The position numbers and the translations under genes are program-made. 54,401 nucleotides of DNA from Purshia tridentata. Lineage: Eukaryota; Streptophyta; Magnoliopsida; Rosales; Rosaceae. The DNA lies in assembly GCA_003254885.1 (NCBI GenBank), contig QANT01008292.1:1-54401 (forward strand), given 5' to 3'. A model generated the notes under the pieces. That model saw only the letters and a program-made list of their open reading frames with translations. It made no database searches and had not been told where the DNA came from. Positions 1 to 15,512 of this stretch are shown here, one piece after another (position 1 is the stretch's first letter; the number at the start of each line of letters is the position of its first letter).

Positions 1-43
1 GGAGGGGTGTGGGGGTGGTTGGTTGTCTTGTAAAGGAGATTCA

Positions 44-2503
<2,460 letters not shown>

Positions 2504-2621
2504 ACCCTCCAAGCCACCCAAACAAACACTCAAGCAATGAAACCACGAAAACCTAAGAAATGCGTGAGCGAGAGGTTTGAGGACTCTGAGACAGAGACCA
2601 CAGAGTCTCGGCGTTGCTCGC

Positions 2622-2630
2622 TTTTATAAA
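2622..2630 (-). promoter_or_regulatory. Probable TATA box of SPDS
   Basis: On the minus strand this reads TTTATAAAA and lies about 120 bases upstream of the SPDS start codon. Transcription would begin near 2595, giving a leader of roughly 90 bases. Inferred from sequence and position only. Confidence 0.55.
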
Positions 2631-2639
2631 GCCACGAAT

Positions 2640-5200
2640 ATAACAATATTGTTATTTAATAATTGTAAATAGAAATTAAAAATTTGTTTGGTAATTAATT
2701 CGGTAAGGCGCATAAAGAATCTGATTGCTGCTTACTAGTGACGCGTTGCTTTGCTTTCTTAGCTACTTTCCGACTTTCTATATGACTGTGGTTTTCAGCT
2801 TTACAATTATTATATTAATATGATAATTTTATATAGTTTTTTACCAAGTACATACAAAATGATAAGGTTCTCGATTAGGGTTCGGCGAAATTGGCTTTTG
2901 TTTTTGTCGGATAAAAAGAAATGTTCCAAAATTTCTGTGCTTTGCTTAATTTTTGTGCATTAAGGGCCATCCTTTCTCGCTATTTTACAAATCTTGCCAC
3001 TGGTTTATTTTATTCCGGCTTTATTACACTTTACCACTTGAATCTTAAACTCAATCTCGTTTTATTATTAAAAAAATTGTGTTAATTTACTACTTGAATT
3101 AAAATTTTGTTACAATAAACCAGCCTAGCTTCATTCATTCTAAACTTTTACTAAAAATAAAGGTATTTTGGTTTTTTCAATTCAGTTTTTTTGTTGTTAG
3201 AAAATGGGTAAAGTGTTAAAGAAAGAATTTAATAATATATATACATATGTATATATATAAATGATATCGAGCCTAAAGTTGGTGGGTAAAATGTTAAAAT
3301 AAAATAAAAATTATTTTCCATTGTCTTTTCATTCTTTTTACCTTTCTTTTTGCTAAAATTTTTCTGGTAAATAAAATAAAAATTAGAATTATAATATATA
3401 TATATATAATGAAACTATTAGACTTATCGTTTTTGCTAATTTAGCTAATTAAAAAAGTTTTGCTCCAATATTTGATGTGGTCGGTGGCTTTTGTGATTAT
3501 GGGGATATATTTAGCTAATGGGCCACAAGGCACATTGGAAGTGGGGCAACAAGTCAAGCGGGATGATGTGGGTGGTAGAGTTTTTCCTGATTTGTGAACA
3601 TTTTTTTAATTAACTAATGTCCAACTTATAATTTACTTTGATAAAAATAAATTGAGTGCTATCTACTATATCAAATGGTCATTGGCGTGAATTATACTTT
3701 ATTTGACAAATCAATTTTAATCTCTCATATTTTCGTATGTATCTATATTGAATTTGAGTTTGGTTTAGAACATAAAATTTTATAAAATCAATTCTAAATC
3801 TCATGTGTATACCATGTTTAATATGTAAATTTATGAATATACTTTAGTTTATTATTATTATTATTTTTCTCATATCACACCTAATTGTTTAAATACATTG
3901 TCGGATTATGAAATTTGAAGGAGTTGCTGAGCACTCGACCTTACACAAACATGAAATGGAATCAGTGAAACACAAAGTAGATATTCACATCATGAGGCTT
4001 TTTAATCTTTTAAATAACTTAACTGAACTTCTTAGCATTCAAAGACAATTTTATTATTGAAGTCTATGTAATGAATTGTTTTATCATTTACTGATAACAT
4101 TACCCCATAAATTAATTAAACAATATTGTGAAAGGTGGTATATATGTTCTGATGCATCACATATATGCAAGATCCTAGAAAGAACAAAAGTAGAAAACCA
4201 TGCATATATTCTCATATATCGCCATGGGGAATAGTAAAATCTTCATGTGAACACATTGTTGGGTAATGATCAGCTGTGGGCAAAATTGCTTTGATTACAA
4301 GACAGACGACAATGATGCTCAAAGGACACCAACTTTTGCCCAAGATTTTGGGTTTTGTTATATATATAGTGCCTGCCTGGTCTGCCCGGTCTGCCATGCA
4401 GCCGTGCACCCATGCATGATTAATTTTGATCATATCAACTTTGGCGCATGGAAATCATGATTACGCAATTCGGTGCTCCAATATGAGTGGGCATCTACGA
4501 TAAATACTTGTAAATCATTTTGACTCATTTTTTAACTCTCTACTGCGATCATTTCATGATATATATACACCTTTTTTCATATTTGTGGTCCTTCTTTTGG
4601 AATTTTATTTATAAACATACACCAAATTATTTATGATATAAAGTTTTCACAAGTAAAACTTTACTTTCTTTCAAAAAACCAATTGGGTATGTCATTATTT
4701 ATTTTTTCACAAAATATTATATTGTATATTTCTTTCTTTATTTTTGCTAATTATGAGAAAAGACTTGGATCTTGTGCTCTTATCCAACCCCTTAGATTAT
4801 TTACTTTATTTTTATAAAATATGCTATTTAATAATAATATCTTTAATTTTCTTCTATTTATTCTCTCACCTTTATTTTTATTGTTGAATAATTTTTTTAA
4901 TTTCCTTATTTTTGTTCCCAACTCTACAATAAAAGGGCTGGACTTCCATCGGTAGGCCGTAATACACAAAAAAGCCCACATAGGCAAAGAGAAAACTAGT
5001 CTCCTTCTCGAGTCGTGGGTGGGTCATTACCGGTGCACCGACTCCCATTGTCGATCGAATTCCACCCTCGCTCTCTAGTCGATATGCATCCAAACGGCAG
5101 CGTTTAGCTTGCTGGTTTACTGTCCTATCTCCCTCCCGTTATACCAAATAGGTTTTCTGTAAATTATTGGGAATTTCTGAAAACTTGAATTTCGATTTTC
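2640..5200. other. Intergenic spacer, SPDS / PRP31 (divergent)
   Basis: AT-rich sequence between two divergent genes, which must hold both promoters. All open frames are short and resemble no family. It has TA-rich runs (about 3235-3260 and 3392-3410) and an RY-type CATGCATG near 4413. Phrases such as TTACCACTTGAAT near 3037 recur at about 47208, suggesting a shared dispersed repeat. No gene seen. Confidence 0.6.
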
Positions 5201-5269
5201 AATTCATTGCTTGCCGTTGTCGTTAGGCACCAATCTCGTTGGAAGCTTACGCTGCTTGAACCTCCAAGA

Positions 5270-7860
5270 ATGGTTAGTTATTTAATTTTGTATTGCTGAT
5301 TTGTATTGGTTTCGTAGTTGCACCAAATTCTATCAATTTAGTTTATTGATTGAATGCTTGTAAAAAAAAAAATTGATTGTATTTGGGCTTTCATTGTTTA
5401 TTGCAGGCAACTCTTGCTGATTCGTTTCTTGCAGACCTCGATGAACTGTCAGACAATGAAGACAATGTTCCTGTGGGTTAACGCCGCCTTACAAAATTTT
5501 TATGCGTAGTAATTTAAGCTAGTCAGTGGATGTCGAAAAATTCATGTTCATCTTGATTTTTGAACTATAAATCATTAAAAAAAAAATATTTATATATTTT
5601 TAGGTTGAAGATGATGCCGATGCTGGAATCATGGAAGAAGATGTTGATGGGGACTTGGCCGACCTAGAAACACTTAATTACGATGATTTGGATAGTGTTT
5701 CAAAATTGCAGAGTACACAAAGATACGCTGATATAATACAGGTTTGTTAAAAAATCATGTACTTTTTTTTAATGCAACTTTTTAGTATTGAAATCTTAAT
5801 ATTTTCTTTGTGTACAAACTCTATTGTCTTACTGTTTTTATGAATCGGAATTGCCTGTGTTTTAGGATTTGAATGTATCTGTGTAATGTAGTGTTTTAGG
5901 TTGTCTTACTTACCCGGTACTCTTCTATGCTCCCCATGTCCCCTCTCTTTCTGTTTTTCATTTTATTCATGAAATGTGCATATTGACATGTAATGTAATG
6001 GGATTATTGTGTTTGAATTGCAGAAAGTGGAAGGTGCACTCGAGAAGGGTTCTGATATGTCAAATCATGGAATGGTTTTGGAAGATGATCCAGAGTACCA
6101 GCTGATTGTGGACTGTAATGCTTTGTCCGTTGACATCGAGAATGAAATTGTTATCATCCACAATTTTATTCGTGACAAGTATCGCCCAAAATTTCCAGAG
6201 CTTGAATCACTTGTGCATCATCCAATTGATTATGCTCGAGTTGTTAAAAAGATTGGGAATGAAGTGGATGCAACCCTTGTTGATCTGGAGGGGCTTTTAC
6301 CTTCAGCAATTATTATGGTAGTGTCGGTTACAGCGTCGACTACAAGTGGCAAGCCACTTCCAGAGGAAGTCCTTAAGAAAACAGTTGATGCATGTGATCG
6401 AGCCCTTACTCTTGATTCAGCGAAGAAAAAGGTTCTTGATTTTGTTGAAAGTAGAATGGGTTATATCGCACCAAATCTTTCTGCTATTGTTGGGAGTGCT
6501 GTTGCGGCAAAACTTATGGGGACAGCTGGTGGTCTGGCAGCCTTAGCTAAGATGCCTGCTTGTAATGTTCAGCTTCTTGGTGCTAAGAGAAAAAACCTTG
6601 CTGGGTTTTCTACTGCAACATCACAATTTCGTGTGGGTTATATTGAGCAGACAGAAATATTTCAAACTACACCCCCTTCTTTGAAGATGCGTGCTTGCCG
6701 AATCTTGGCTGCAAAATCAACGCTTGCAGCACGGGTGGATTCCACAAGAGGAGATCCGACTGGGAGCACTGGAAGGGCCTTCCGTGAGGAGATCCGTAAG
6801 AAAATTGAGAAATGGCAGGAGCCTCCACCTGCTAAGCAACCTAAACCACTTCCGGTTCCTGATTCTGAACCTAAAAAAAAGAGAGGTGGTCGTCGGCTAA
6901 GGAAGATGAAGGAAAGGTAGTGCATATTTCTATTGTTATACTTCTGTTTAGTAATTTATGATTCATGTACTAATATTTACTTTTACAGATATGCGATAAC
7001 TGACATGAGGAAGCTGGCAAATAGGATGCAATTTGGTGTGCCTGAAGAGAGTTCTTTAGGTACTTTTCTGTCTTATTTTAGTAAATTTAAATCATAAATA
7101 TGATTTAGTTGCATTTTTTTCTTTTATACATCCATGGAAGTCACTATGCCTTATTTGATTTCAATTGTTCATTCTGTTGGGGTCCATGTGGGCCTTGTTT
7201 TCATGGATGGTTGAGATCTGCACAATTGCATGAAATATGTTTCTATTGTAATTAAGAATCTATATCTTAATCCGCTTGTTGTCATGTTCCTTGATAATAG
7301 GGGATGGACTCGGTGAAGGTTATGGAATGCTTGGTCAGGCTGGGAGTGGGAAGCTGCGTGTATCAATGGGTCAGAGCAAACTTGCTGCAAAAGTTGCTAA
7401 GAAGTAAGCCTTTCCTTGCCTCTTTTAACTGCTGCTTTAATGTGGATTGTTATTTATGTTTTGGTTGTGCTGATTTATGAGTCAAAGTATGAGACAAACC
7501 TTCACTTTCTGATATCATGAGCTGCATATTGTTTTCAGATTCAAGGAAAAGCAGTATGGAAGCAGTGGGGCTACATCTGGACTAACTTCAAGTTTAGCGT
7601 TTACACCTGTGCAGGTTGGCTTCACTTGTTACTTTACACATGAGTTATCTCTCTTAGTCACAATTGCATTGGTTTCCAAGCTAGTGGGATAGAAAATTAT
7701 TACCAAAACTCGAGCAAATCTTTTCAATAACAATTGTCATTGTCTTTTACAGGGAATTGAGCTCACCAATCCACAGGCTCATGCACACCAGCTTGGCAGT
7801 GGAACTCAAAGCACCTATTTCTCTGAAACGGGAACTTTTTCAAAAATTAAGAGGATTTAA
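5270..7860 (+). CDS. PRP31: U4/U6 small nuclear ribonucleoprotein Prp31
   Basis: Spliceosome assembly factor that bridges U4/U6 and U5 snRNPs by binding the 15.5K protein-U4 snRNA complex in the nucleus. Eight exons join in frame: 5270-5272, 5407-5472, 5604-5741, 6024-6916, 6989-7059, 7301-7403, 7539-7614 and 7753-7860. They encode 485 residues, the length I recall for Arabidopsis PRP31. The N-terminus MATLADSFLADLDELSDNE is family-typical. A NOSIC-like helical region lies at about 100-150, and the Nop domain follows with GYIAPNLSAIVGS and AAKLMGTAGGLAALAKMPACN (about 215-255). A basic KKKRGGRRLRKMKER stretch precedes the C-terminal Prp31 region, and the protein ends SKIKRI. Exon 1 contributes only the ATG. 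All junctions are GT-AG. Nearly certain. Confidence 0.97.
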
Positions 7861-9649
7861 CTCGTACCTTTCTCGGGACATATGGTTTGGAGTTACCTAC
7901 GTAGTGTAGGCAGAAATCTACATTGTGCTGAAAGCAGTTTGCAAAGAGACATTGGAGGAGGTATATAGATATATAGGATTATAGGGTATAGAAATTGCAT
8001 TCCGATATTCTGTTGTTCAACTACTCTCTCCAATTCTAGAGAATTTAATTTCCATTGCATCCTTTTCTCTATTTTTTATATTAAAATTTCATGTTTTCTC
8101 TCACCTTCCCTTTTCTTCCTCCCGCTCATCTCCTCCGTATCCCTCGCCTCCCTTCCTCTTCTTCATTGCCTTACTCCCCAGTCCCCACCCCTCTGTCAAT
8201 ACTGATATTTTATTTATTTTTTAACTTTAAAACAAATTCAAAATCAAAGAGGATAAAATGGGAAGTTTAGAAAATAGATACATCCTTAATAAATCTCTTT
8301 ATTAAAGAGTAGACAATTTGGCATGTGTTGGAAATCTTTTCATCCGTTCTAGTTTTACTCGTATGTATCAAACAGAGAGTTTGATTAAGAAATTCAATTA
8401 TTTTGTTGACCAGCTGGCTTTTGCGTATCGTGTATGCCTATATCATGGGGGAAATTTGGGTTGGTGTAAGTTTTCAGAACCTAAATGGGAATTGGATAGA
8501 AAAATCCTTAATTCAAGACGGAGAAAATAGTAAATTAAGCAAATTAACTTTTTGAAAAGTAATTGTAGGCTTTTTTATTTCTTTGGCAAACTACCGCATT
8601 TTCTTATCAATAATTAAACAGTTTATTGGCATAGACAACGTGAAGAGACCGGTGATATTATTGGTATACAAACTTTAAGAGACTAATTCTTTTTTATAAT
8701 AAGAAAGGTTAAGTATATTTTTGGTTATTGTGTTTCAGCCAAATACAAATTTGACTTTTGTGGTTTTAAAATTCTAATTTTATGTGTTATCAATCATAGT
8801 CGGTGACCGGAAGCACACTAGAATTGCTAATGGATTAAAACCTAAATACTTAAATCAGAATTTTAAAATCATAAAGACTAAATTTGTGTCGGATGAAAAT
8901 ATATAGACCAAAAATGTATTTAACCATAAAAGGAAAAAGACTAGTTAATCCTATTATTTAAAAATGTTGTACGGCATGAAGTATGAACATTCCAAGCAAA
9001 AATGGTAAATGATTACTGCGTCAAGTTTTTCTATCATTTAAAGAAAGAAACAATTACGGTTTTATGATTATCCAATTATGGATTAACTACTTATTCATTA
9101 TCAAAAAATGATGGAAAGAGTCAAAAATGATAACTGAAAACTTTTTAATTTTCTTTACAATGAATGAATCTGGTTTAATTCTTCCTAATATTCTAACTTA
9201 TCCACAAGACTTATCTAGTATTTTTTAATTGTCAAAGTAAAACAAGCACAATGGCTTATCTAAATGGAGAAAGATTTCCATGTAATGGGTGTATACCTTG
9301 AAACCTTGGTAATATCTCTTCACGTATTAATCATGCGACCATTTGTAAGAGTGAAGCTAACACATGTTACATGTAAAATTTTCTCGTCCAAATAATATCA
9401 TTAACAAAATAAAAAACTTATATAAACTTGGAAGCTTCTCTGTTTCTCATGCAAACTACCTTGGACCGTACACAGTGAACAGCGTGTTGTTGTTGTTGTT
9501 GGCCTGTAAAATACCAAAAAGAGCCCCAAACGTGATCCTTTTAGCATTCTGATTCCATTCCATATCACTATTTTCCCGTTTGGGGTGCTCATGAACAGCG
9601 CGTAGGTCGTTGGTGGGTCGTTCATGACTTCATTCTCCAATAAGAGTGC
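7861..9649. other. Intergenic spacer, PRP31 / ALDH2B
   Basis: Holds the PRP31 3' UTR and the ALDH2B upstream region. The only recognisable structure is the inverted-repeat element at 8707-8925; there is a short TTG run near 9486. Open frames here match nothing I know. Confidence 0.55.
8707..8925. mobile_element. MITE-like inverted-repeat element, 219 bp
   Basis: The two ends are imperfect inverted copies of about 80 bases. The left arm starts GGTTAAGTATATTTTTGG; the right arm read backwards starts GGTTAAATACATTTTTGG. Both continue into an ACAAATTT...TTTTAAAATTCT segment. It has no coding capacity. The flanks (ATAAGAAA left, ATAAAAGG right) are only a rough target duplication, so the superfamily is not settled. 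Confidence 0.55.
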
Positions 9650-9961
9650 AATAATTATATAAGTTTGCAACTTGGCATATCATTTTGGTATTTCTGTACT
9701 CATAGGGACTTACTTTGAAGCAGTCACCTAGACGTCAGAGAGTCGAGACGAGAGAGCTAGAGATCAGTGTGGTACTGTAAAAAGTCTCTGTAACTACTGT
9801 CATTGATCATGGCGACTCGNAATAATTATATAAGTTTGCAACCATAGGGACTTACTTTGAAGCAGTCACCTAGACGTCAGAGAGTCGAGACGAGAGAGCT
9901 AGAGATCAGTGTGGTACTGTAAAAAGTCTCTGTAACTACTGTCATTGATCATGGCGACTCG
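9650..9961 (+). repeat. Duplicated ALDH2B promoter/5' end around an N (assembly join)
   Basis: Bases 9650-9819 and 9821-9961 are the same sequence, from AATAATTATATAAGTTTGCAAC to ATGGCGACTCG, separated by one N at 9820. The first copy has 29 extra bases before CATAGGGAC; the rest appears identical by eye. The first copy contains an ATG but runs straight into the N. This looks like two overlapping, slightly different (perhaps allelic) contigs joined without merging, not a biological tandem repeat. Confidence 0.85.
9826..9834 (+). promoter_or_regulatory. Probable TATA box of ALDH2B
   Basis: TTATATAAG about 120 bases upstream of the start codon at 9951. The same motif occurs at 9655-9663 in the duplicated copy. 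Inferred from motif and spacing. Confidence 0.45.
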
Positions 9962-12900
9962 GAGGGTCTGCTCGCTATTGTCTCGTTCTTTCACTTCTGC
10001 TTCTTTGTTTCCTAAAGGTGCTGATCTAATTCCAATGCTTTTTTTGTGTGTTCTTGTTTATCTGTTTGGATCCGATTATTTACGGGCCAGTGGTTTGCTG
10101 CTCTGCGTTTTATAATGAGTAGTTTTGCTGCCCTGTTTGGTGAGAAAAATGTAGGATAAAAGACAGATTTTCTTTTGTTTTGGCTTAATTTCATATTTAT
10201 ATATTGTAAGATGTGCAAAACCTATATCGACTTTAATTCCATACAATTGAATTTCATGTATTCCTGAGTTTAGGGGTCAAGGAAAGCTCTAATTTTCAAT
10301 TCACTGCATACTTTTCTTTTTCTTCTTATTGGATCAAAATTTTATTTATTTGGTAATTAAAACATAGGTGCAAATGCAAATAGCTCAGTGGTTTTGCATA
10401 AGATGGAATGTTTTTTCTTTTGTTTCTCTTGATGTTGGTCCTAGCAATTTTAACACCGATCCCACCACTAGCCTACTCTTTTCCGGTATCTATATTACCT
10501 ACTTTCCCTGTTTCTGACTTGTGGTACTTCTTATTGGTAACGTTTGACAGTGACATGTAAGTATGTAACGTTGTATCTCCCGCTGTATCTGCTATATATG
10601 TGTGTGATGGTGACAGAATGTTGTACCTGCCAGTCCCAACCTGCTTGTATTTAAGAGTCTTGTTATATATAGATATTAACACAATATGATATAATGTTAC
10701 TTCTTAATTCCTTTCATATATATGTTTGGTTCTATTTCACATATCCTTACGGACTGATGTTTGGAATTAAAAAGATTATTCCATGTAATAATATTCAACA
10801 TGCCTTTCTATGTTTTTCTCTTGGTTAGTGACATTTAGAAGTTTACCTGTTTATATTTCACTCATTGGCTAATATTACTTTTAACAGGGAGGTCTTCTGT
10901 GGGTAGAGGAATTGGTAAATATAGCACTGCTGCTGCTATTGAGGAACCAATCACTCCATCCATTAAAGTTAACCATACTCAACTTCTAATTAATGGACAA
11001 TTTGAAAATTCAGCATCAGGTTAGTTGGGTTGAGACAAAGATCCTACATCGAAAATGTGAGGCCTTGCATAGTGGTTTTGAAGGATTTGGGCTACCATTT
11101 CCATTGCCAATTGGTTTTGGGATGAATGCCTATATTTCTTCAAGTTTTTTTCTTTCTTCATTAGTAGTGAAACAGTTGTTTGTGTTTCTCAACTTTTGAG
11201 AAATCAGCATATGCTCAAACATTTACGTTGTTATAATTTGCCTTCAATTTAGCCTTTCCTGATTCTTACGTGTGACGTTTACTTTGGTCTCAGGGAAAAC
11301 TTTTCCCACACTGGATCCACGGACTGGGAATGTGATTGCTCATGTTGCTGAAGGTGATGCTGAAGACATAAATAGGGCAGTTTCTGCTGCTCGCAAGGCC
11401 TTTGATGAGGGACCGTGGCCAAAGATGACAGCTTATGTAACTATTCCTTAATTTCACTTGTTCTATGATAGTATATGGAAGGATAATGGTTTCAAATTCA
11501 GTGCTTTATGTAATTTTTCCTAACGAAACATCTTTGTGCAGGAAAGATCACGGGTCCTTTTTCGCTTTGCTGATTTGATTGAAAAGCATAATGATGAAAT
11601 TTCCACACTCGAGACTTGGGATAATGGGAAGCCTTATGAACAGGCTGCTAACATTGAGATACCAATGCTTGCACGCTTTTTTCGCTACTATGCTGGTATG
11701 GCTATTTTCTATGACACACTGCGCCTTATGTTTTCTAGGATTTCAACAATATAAAAAATGTTCCAATCTGGATATGCCTCAGGGTTTGCGGATAAGGTTC
11801 ATGGTCTCACAGTTCCATCTGATGGACAGTATCACGTGCAAACCTTGCATGAACCTATAGGTGTTGCAGGTCAGATTATTCCATGGAATTTCCCCCTTCT
11901 CATGTTTGCTTGGAAGGTTTCGCCTGCTTTAGCATGTGGCAACACCGTTGTTCTGAAGACAGCAGAGCAGACACCATTATCTGCTCTCTATGTATCAAAG
12001 CTGTTGCATGAGGTACTTCATGGATCATCAATTTTTCCCTCATCTTAAGTTCACTTCCCAGTGTGTTTGCTTCAATGTTGGTTTCATTTGGAAAATTTCA
12101 TGCTTAGATGGTTGAATTTGGATTTTGACATTCCAAAACTTGTTTAAATTTCTCTAGTAAGTGCTTCCAATATAGTGGAACTATTATGTAGCAAAGGTCT
12201 GACTTTGTTCGTTGTAGCATTGCAAAATAAAACCATAGATTTAAAATGTCAAATCTAGTTGAAACTTTTACTGATAATCCGTCTTTCCTGCGTACTGTGC
12301 TGCTTTTACCTTCCACTCTGATTGATGTTTTTAACAATTTTCTGCTTTGAGTTGAACCTGTCTGTGGATTATGCAACTGAGCTTGGATATTGATCTTTCA
12401 ATCATTCATTCTGATCGGACTGTTTTCTTACAGGCTGGACTTCCGCCAGGAGTTCTAAATGTGGTTTCTGGTTTTGGTCCAACTGCTGGTGCAGCTCTTG
12501 CTAGACATATGGAAGTAGATAAGGTAATGGTTTTATCGCAGCATCTGTCTTGTATGAATTGGCAACCTTGCTTAATTTCATAACAACTATGATTTTCCCA
12601 TTCAATTACATCTTTTTCTCAAGCATAACTTCTCCAAACTCATGAAGAAAAACCTTGTTGCTTGAGGCTGCGCTCTGTCTGTATGAGGTTAAAAGGATCC
12701 AGAAATAAGTTACTTCATTCTGTGGGGAATTGGAATTCATGTATATTTATGTGTTGAGTTAAGTAAATAGAGTTGACTGATACATGATCATTGTCTTAGA
12801 ACAAGGTTGGTTCCAGTTATCATTGAGTTAAGAGTGTTGGTGATTCTATCTAATCTTTAGTAGGCAATATGAAAAAAATGACCAAAAAGAGGACTGTATC

Positions 12901-14434
12901 TATGGAATCAATCTTTTTCCTGTGCTTCATAGGATCATATCCGATAGGAAATCTCATTTTCCATTGGAGATAGAGTTGACTCTTTCACTTTAAGCGTATT
13001 AGAATTATAAGTCTCAATAGTAATTATGCTACTAGTATTCCAGCTTGCATCAATTTGGTGCCTTGACGTGAACATGCTTGTTCCTGCTAAAAGTTTTGGT
13101 GGTCTCTTTGCAGCTTGCTTTTACCGGATCAACTGAAACAGGTAAAGTTGTACTTGAATTGGCTGCTAAAAGCAATCTTAAGCCAGTAACTTTGGAACTT
13201 GGCGGGAAATCCCCATTTATTGTATGCGAGGATGCTGATGTAGATAAGGCTGTTGAGCTGGCACATTTTGCTCTATTCTTCAATCAGGTATGTCTAAGCA
13301 GTCTTTGGAGAAGAAGGTTGATTCTGTAGAAGATTGAAATCCATTTGTTGATTACATTACATCTCTGTCTCTAGGGACAATGCTGCTGTTCTGGTTCTCG
13401 TACTTATGTACATGAAAGAGTGTATGATGAGTTCTTAGAGAAAGCAAAGGCACGTGCTGAGAAACGTGTAGTTGGTGATCCATTCAAAGCCGGCGTTGAG
13501 CAAGGTCCTCAGGTAAATCACCGACAGTTCCATTATGTAACAATCCTATTACAATCAATTTATGAGTTTAAGCTTTGAAATAACAATAGACTCTGCTGTT
13601 GAAAGTTGTATGCAGAACTTCACCTGCATTAATGGTTTTGGATTCCAAATGGGAGTTTAGTGTTGTGAAGCACCATTTCTAATTATTATTGAAACCCCTT
13701 GACGACTACTTTTGTTGTGTAAACTAGCTTTCTTTAGTTTGTAATACTGTTTGAATCTTACTCAAATATCCAGATTGATTCAGACCAATTTGGGAAGATC
13801 CTGAAGTACATAGAGTCCGGTATTCAAAGTGGAGCTACACTGGAAACTGGAGGAGAGAGATTTGGCACAAAGGGTTACTATGTTAAGCCCACTGTGTTCT
13901 CAAATGTTAAGGTACTATCATACATTGGACCTCATAAACATATTTACCAAGAAGCTGAAACATGATTATGCTTGGTCTAAAGTCTAAACATTGTTGTCTC
14001 ATGTGCTAGGATGACATGCTGATAGCAAAGGATGAGATATTTGGTCCAGTGCAGAGCATCTTAAAATACAAGTGAGCAATAAAGTTCTCTTCTCTATACA
14101 TGATGTTATCTCATAGGGTCCTGCCCTCTTTATTACAATTAACATTATGCCTGATTGCAGGGACCTTGATGAGGTGATACAAAGGGCGAATGCTACTCGG
14201 TATGGACTTGCTGCAGGGGTCTTTACACAGAACATAGATACTGCAAACACATTGACACGTGCATTGCGGGTTGGAAGTGTATGGATAAACTGCTTTGATG
14301 TCTTTGATGCTGCTATTCCTTTTGGAGGGTACAAGATGAGTGGACATGGAAGAGAAAAGGGCATTTATGGTCTCAACAATTACTTGCAAGTCAAGGCTGT
14401 TGTCACCCCCCTGAAAAATCCGGCATGGCTATAA
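9951..14434 (+). CDS. ALDH2B7: Mitochondrial aldehyde dehydrogenase (ALDH2B family)
   Basis: Oxidises acetaldehyde and other aldehydes to acids with NAD+ in the mitochondrial matrix. Eleven exons join in frame: 9951-10017, 10888-11019, 11294-11436, 11542-11695, 11783-12012, 12434-12523, 13114-13287, 13375-13512, 13774-13911, 14010-14071 and 14161-14434. They encode 533 residues, close to the roughly 535 usual for plant ALDH2B. The N-terminus [20 protein letters not shown] is rich in Arg, Ser and Thr, as in a mitochondrial presequence. Landmarks are PWNFPLLMF, the NAD-binding GSTETG (277-282), LELGGKSP with the general base Glu300, and GQCCCSGSR with the nucleophile Cys334, 34 residues after the Glu as in the family. 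The C-terminus is [18 protein letters not shown]. The 5' end is duplicated in the assembly just upstream. The symbol follows Arabidopsis and could equally be ALDH2B4. Confidence 0.96.
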
Positions 14435-15512
14435 ATAGCCTCAAAAGCTTTCTGTCCTTGTGCTTTTGGTTTGTCAGAAATAAAGAGAAATCTGCATCAA
14501 AATTTGAGGCTGTGATTTCATGATGATATTATGGCGATGATGATGATAATTTCTTGCTCCTTCATGATGAACTACAAGGTTTTTTTTGTTTTTTTTCCAA
14601 TTAATGCATCAGTAATCAGTAGAGTAGTGGTGGTGGTCTAGTGACTAACTCAACTTCTAATGTTTGGATGATGCTTGATTTCATTAATATATTGTACGGG
14701 TATCTGTCATAACTGCAATTAATGCCTGATACAGCTGATGGCATGTTTATGAATTTTTCTCTAATACGGATGGACGTTCTCTAATTTCAATTTTACCCCT
14801 AATAAACAAATAAAAAAATCTAAAATCCAAACCCAGCACTCCAGCAGGCCCCACCTAATACGCCCTCCCTCCAACCACCTACCTCGTCGCTTGATGAAAG
14901 TACCTTTACTGTACCACTCTGTTTACATATTGTCAAGGCCCAACCCATTTGGTCCATTAGTATCTTTATTGTTAAGTAGTATGTTATGTTCATTTTATTT
15001 TCAAGAAATGCCTGATACAAGTATTAGTAGGTTTGAATATTTTTCTTACAATTAGGGTAAACTTTGAATGATTTGAAACTTTAAAAGAAAATAATAGGGT
15101 TTCTTTAGAATTTCTCAAAGATATCCTCCAACGAATGATCTAAGTCCATTCACAACCTTTATATGGGCCAAGGTCCTGTAACACAACTTTGTGTTAGCTA
15201 TATGGCCTATTCAATGACTACCTACAACATATTAGTTAAGTGTCATCCCCAACCTGAGAGGAGGAAATGTCAAAACATTGACTTATGAAATCATTGATTC
15301 TCTCACGTTGAGATGTCACATCATTACCCCTATTATTTATAGGTAAGTTATTTTCGAGAAAAAATGGCGACTACATAAGGCAATCGAGGAATCGAAGTCT
15401 AGTATGAAAATTTTCAAATAGAATTGAATTGAACATGTTGTTACAGTTGTTGCATGCAGTTGTTTTGAGTTTGATGAGCTATATTATAAATTACATTGTT
15501 ATGTTTCCACAA
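14435..15512. other. Intergenic spacer between convergent ALDH2B and XTH33-like
   Basis: Contains the 3' UTRs of two genes pointing at each other. AT-rich with no recognisable coding sequence or repeat. Confidence 0.5.
14479..14484 (+). promoter_or_regulatory. Putative polyadenylation signal of ALDH2B
   Basis: AATAAA 45 bases after the stop codon, a canonical near-upstream element. Based on motif and position only. Confidence 0.4.

Noticed and set aside
4360..4425. TGCCTGCCTGGTCTGCCCGG near a TATATATAG, at first sight like a miR160 precursor
   Set aside because: It does not match the miR160 sequence and I see no foldback arm.
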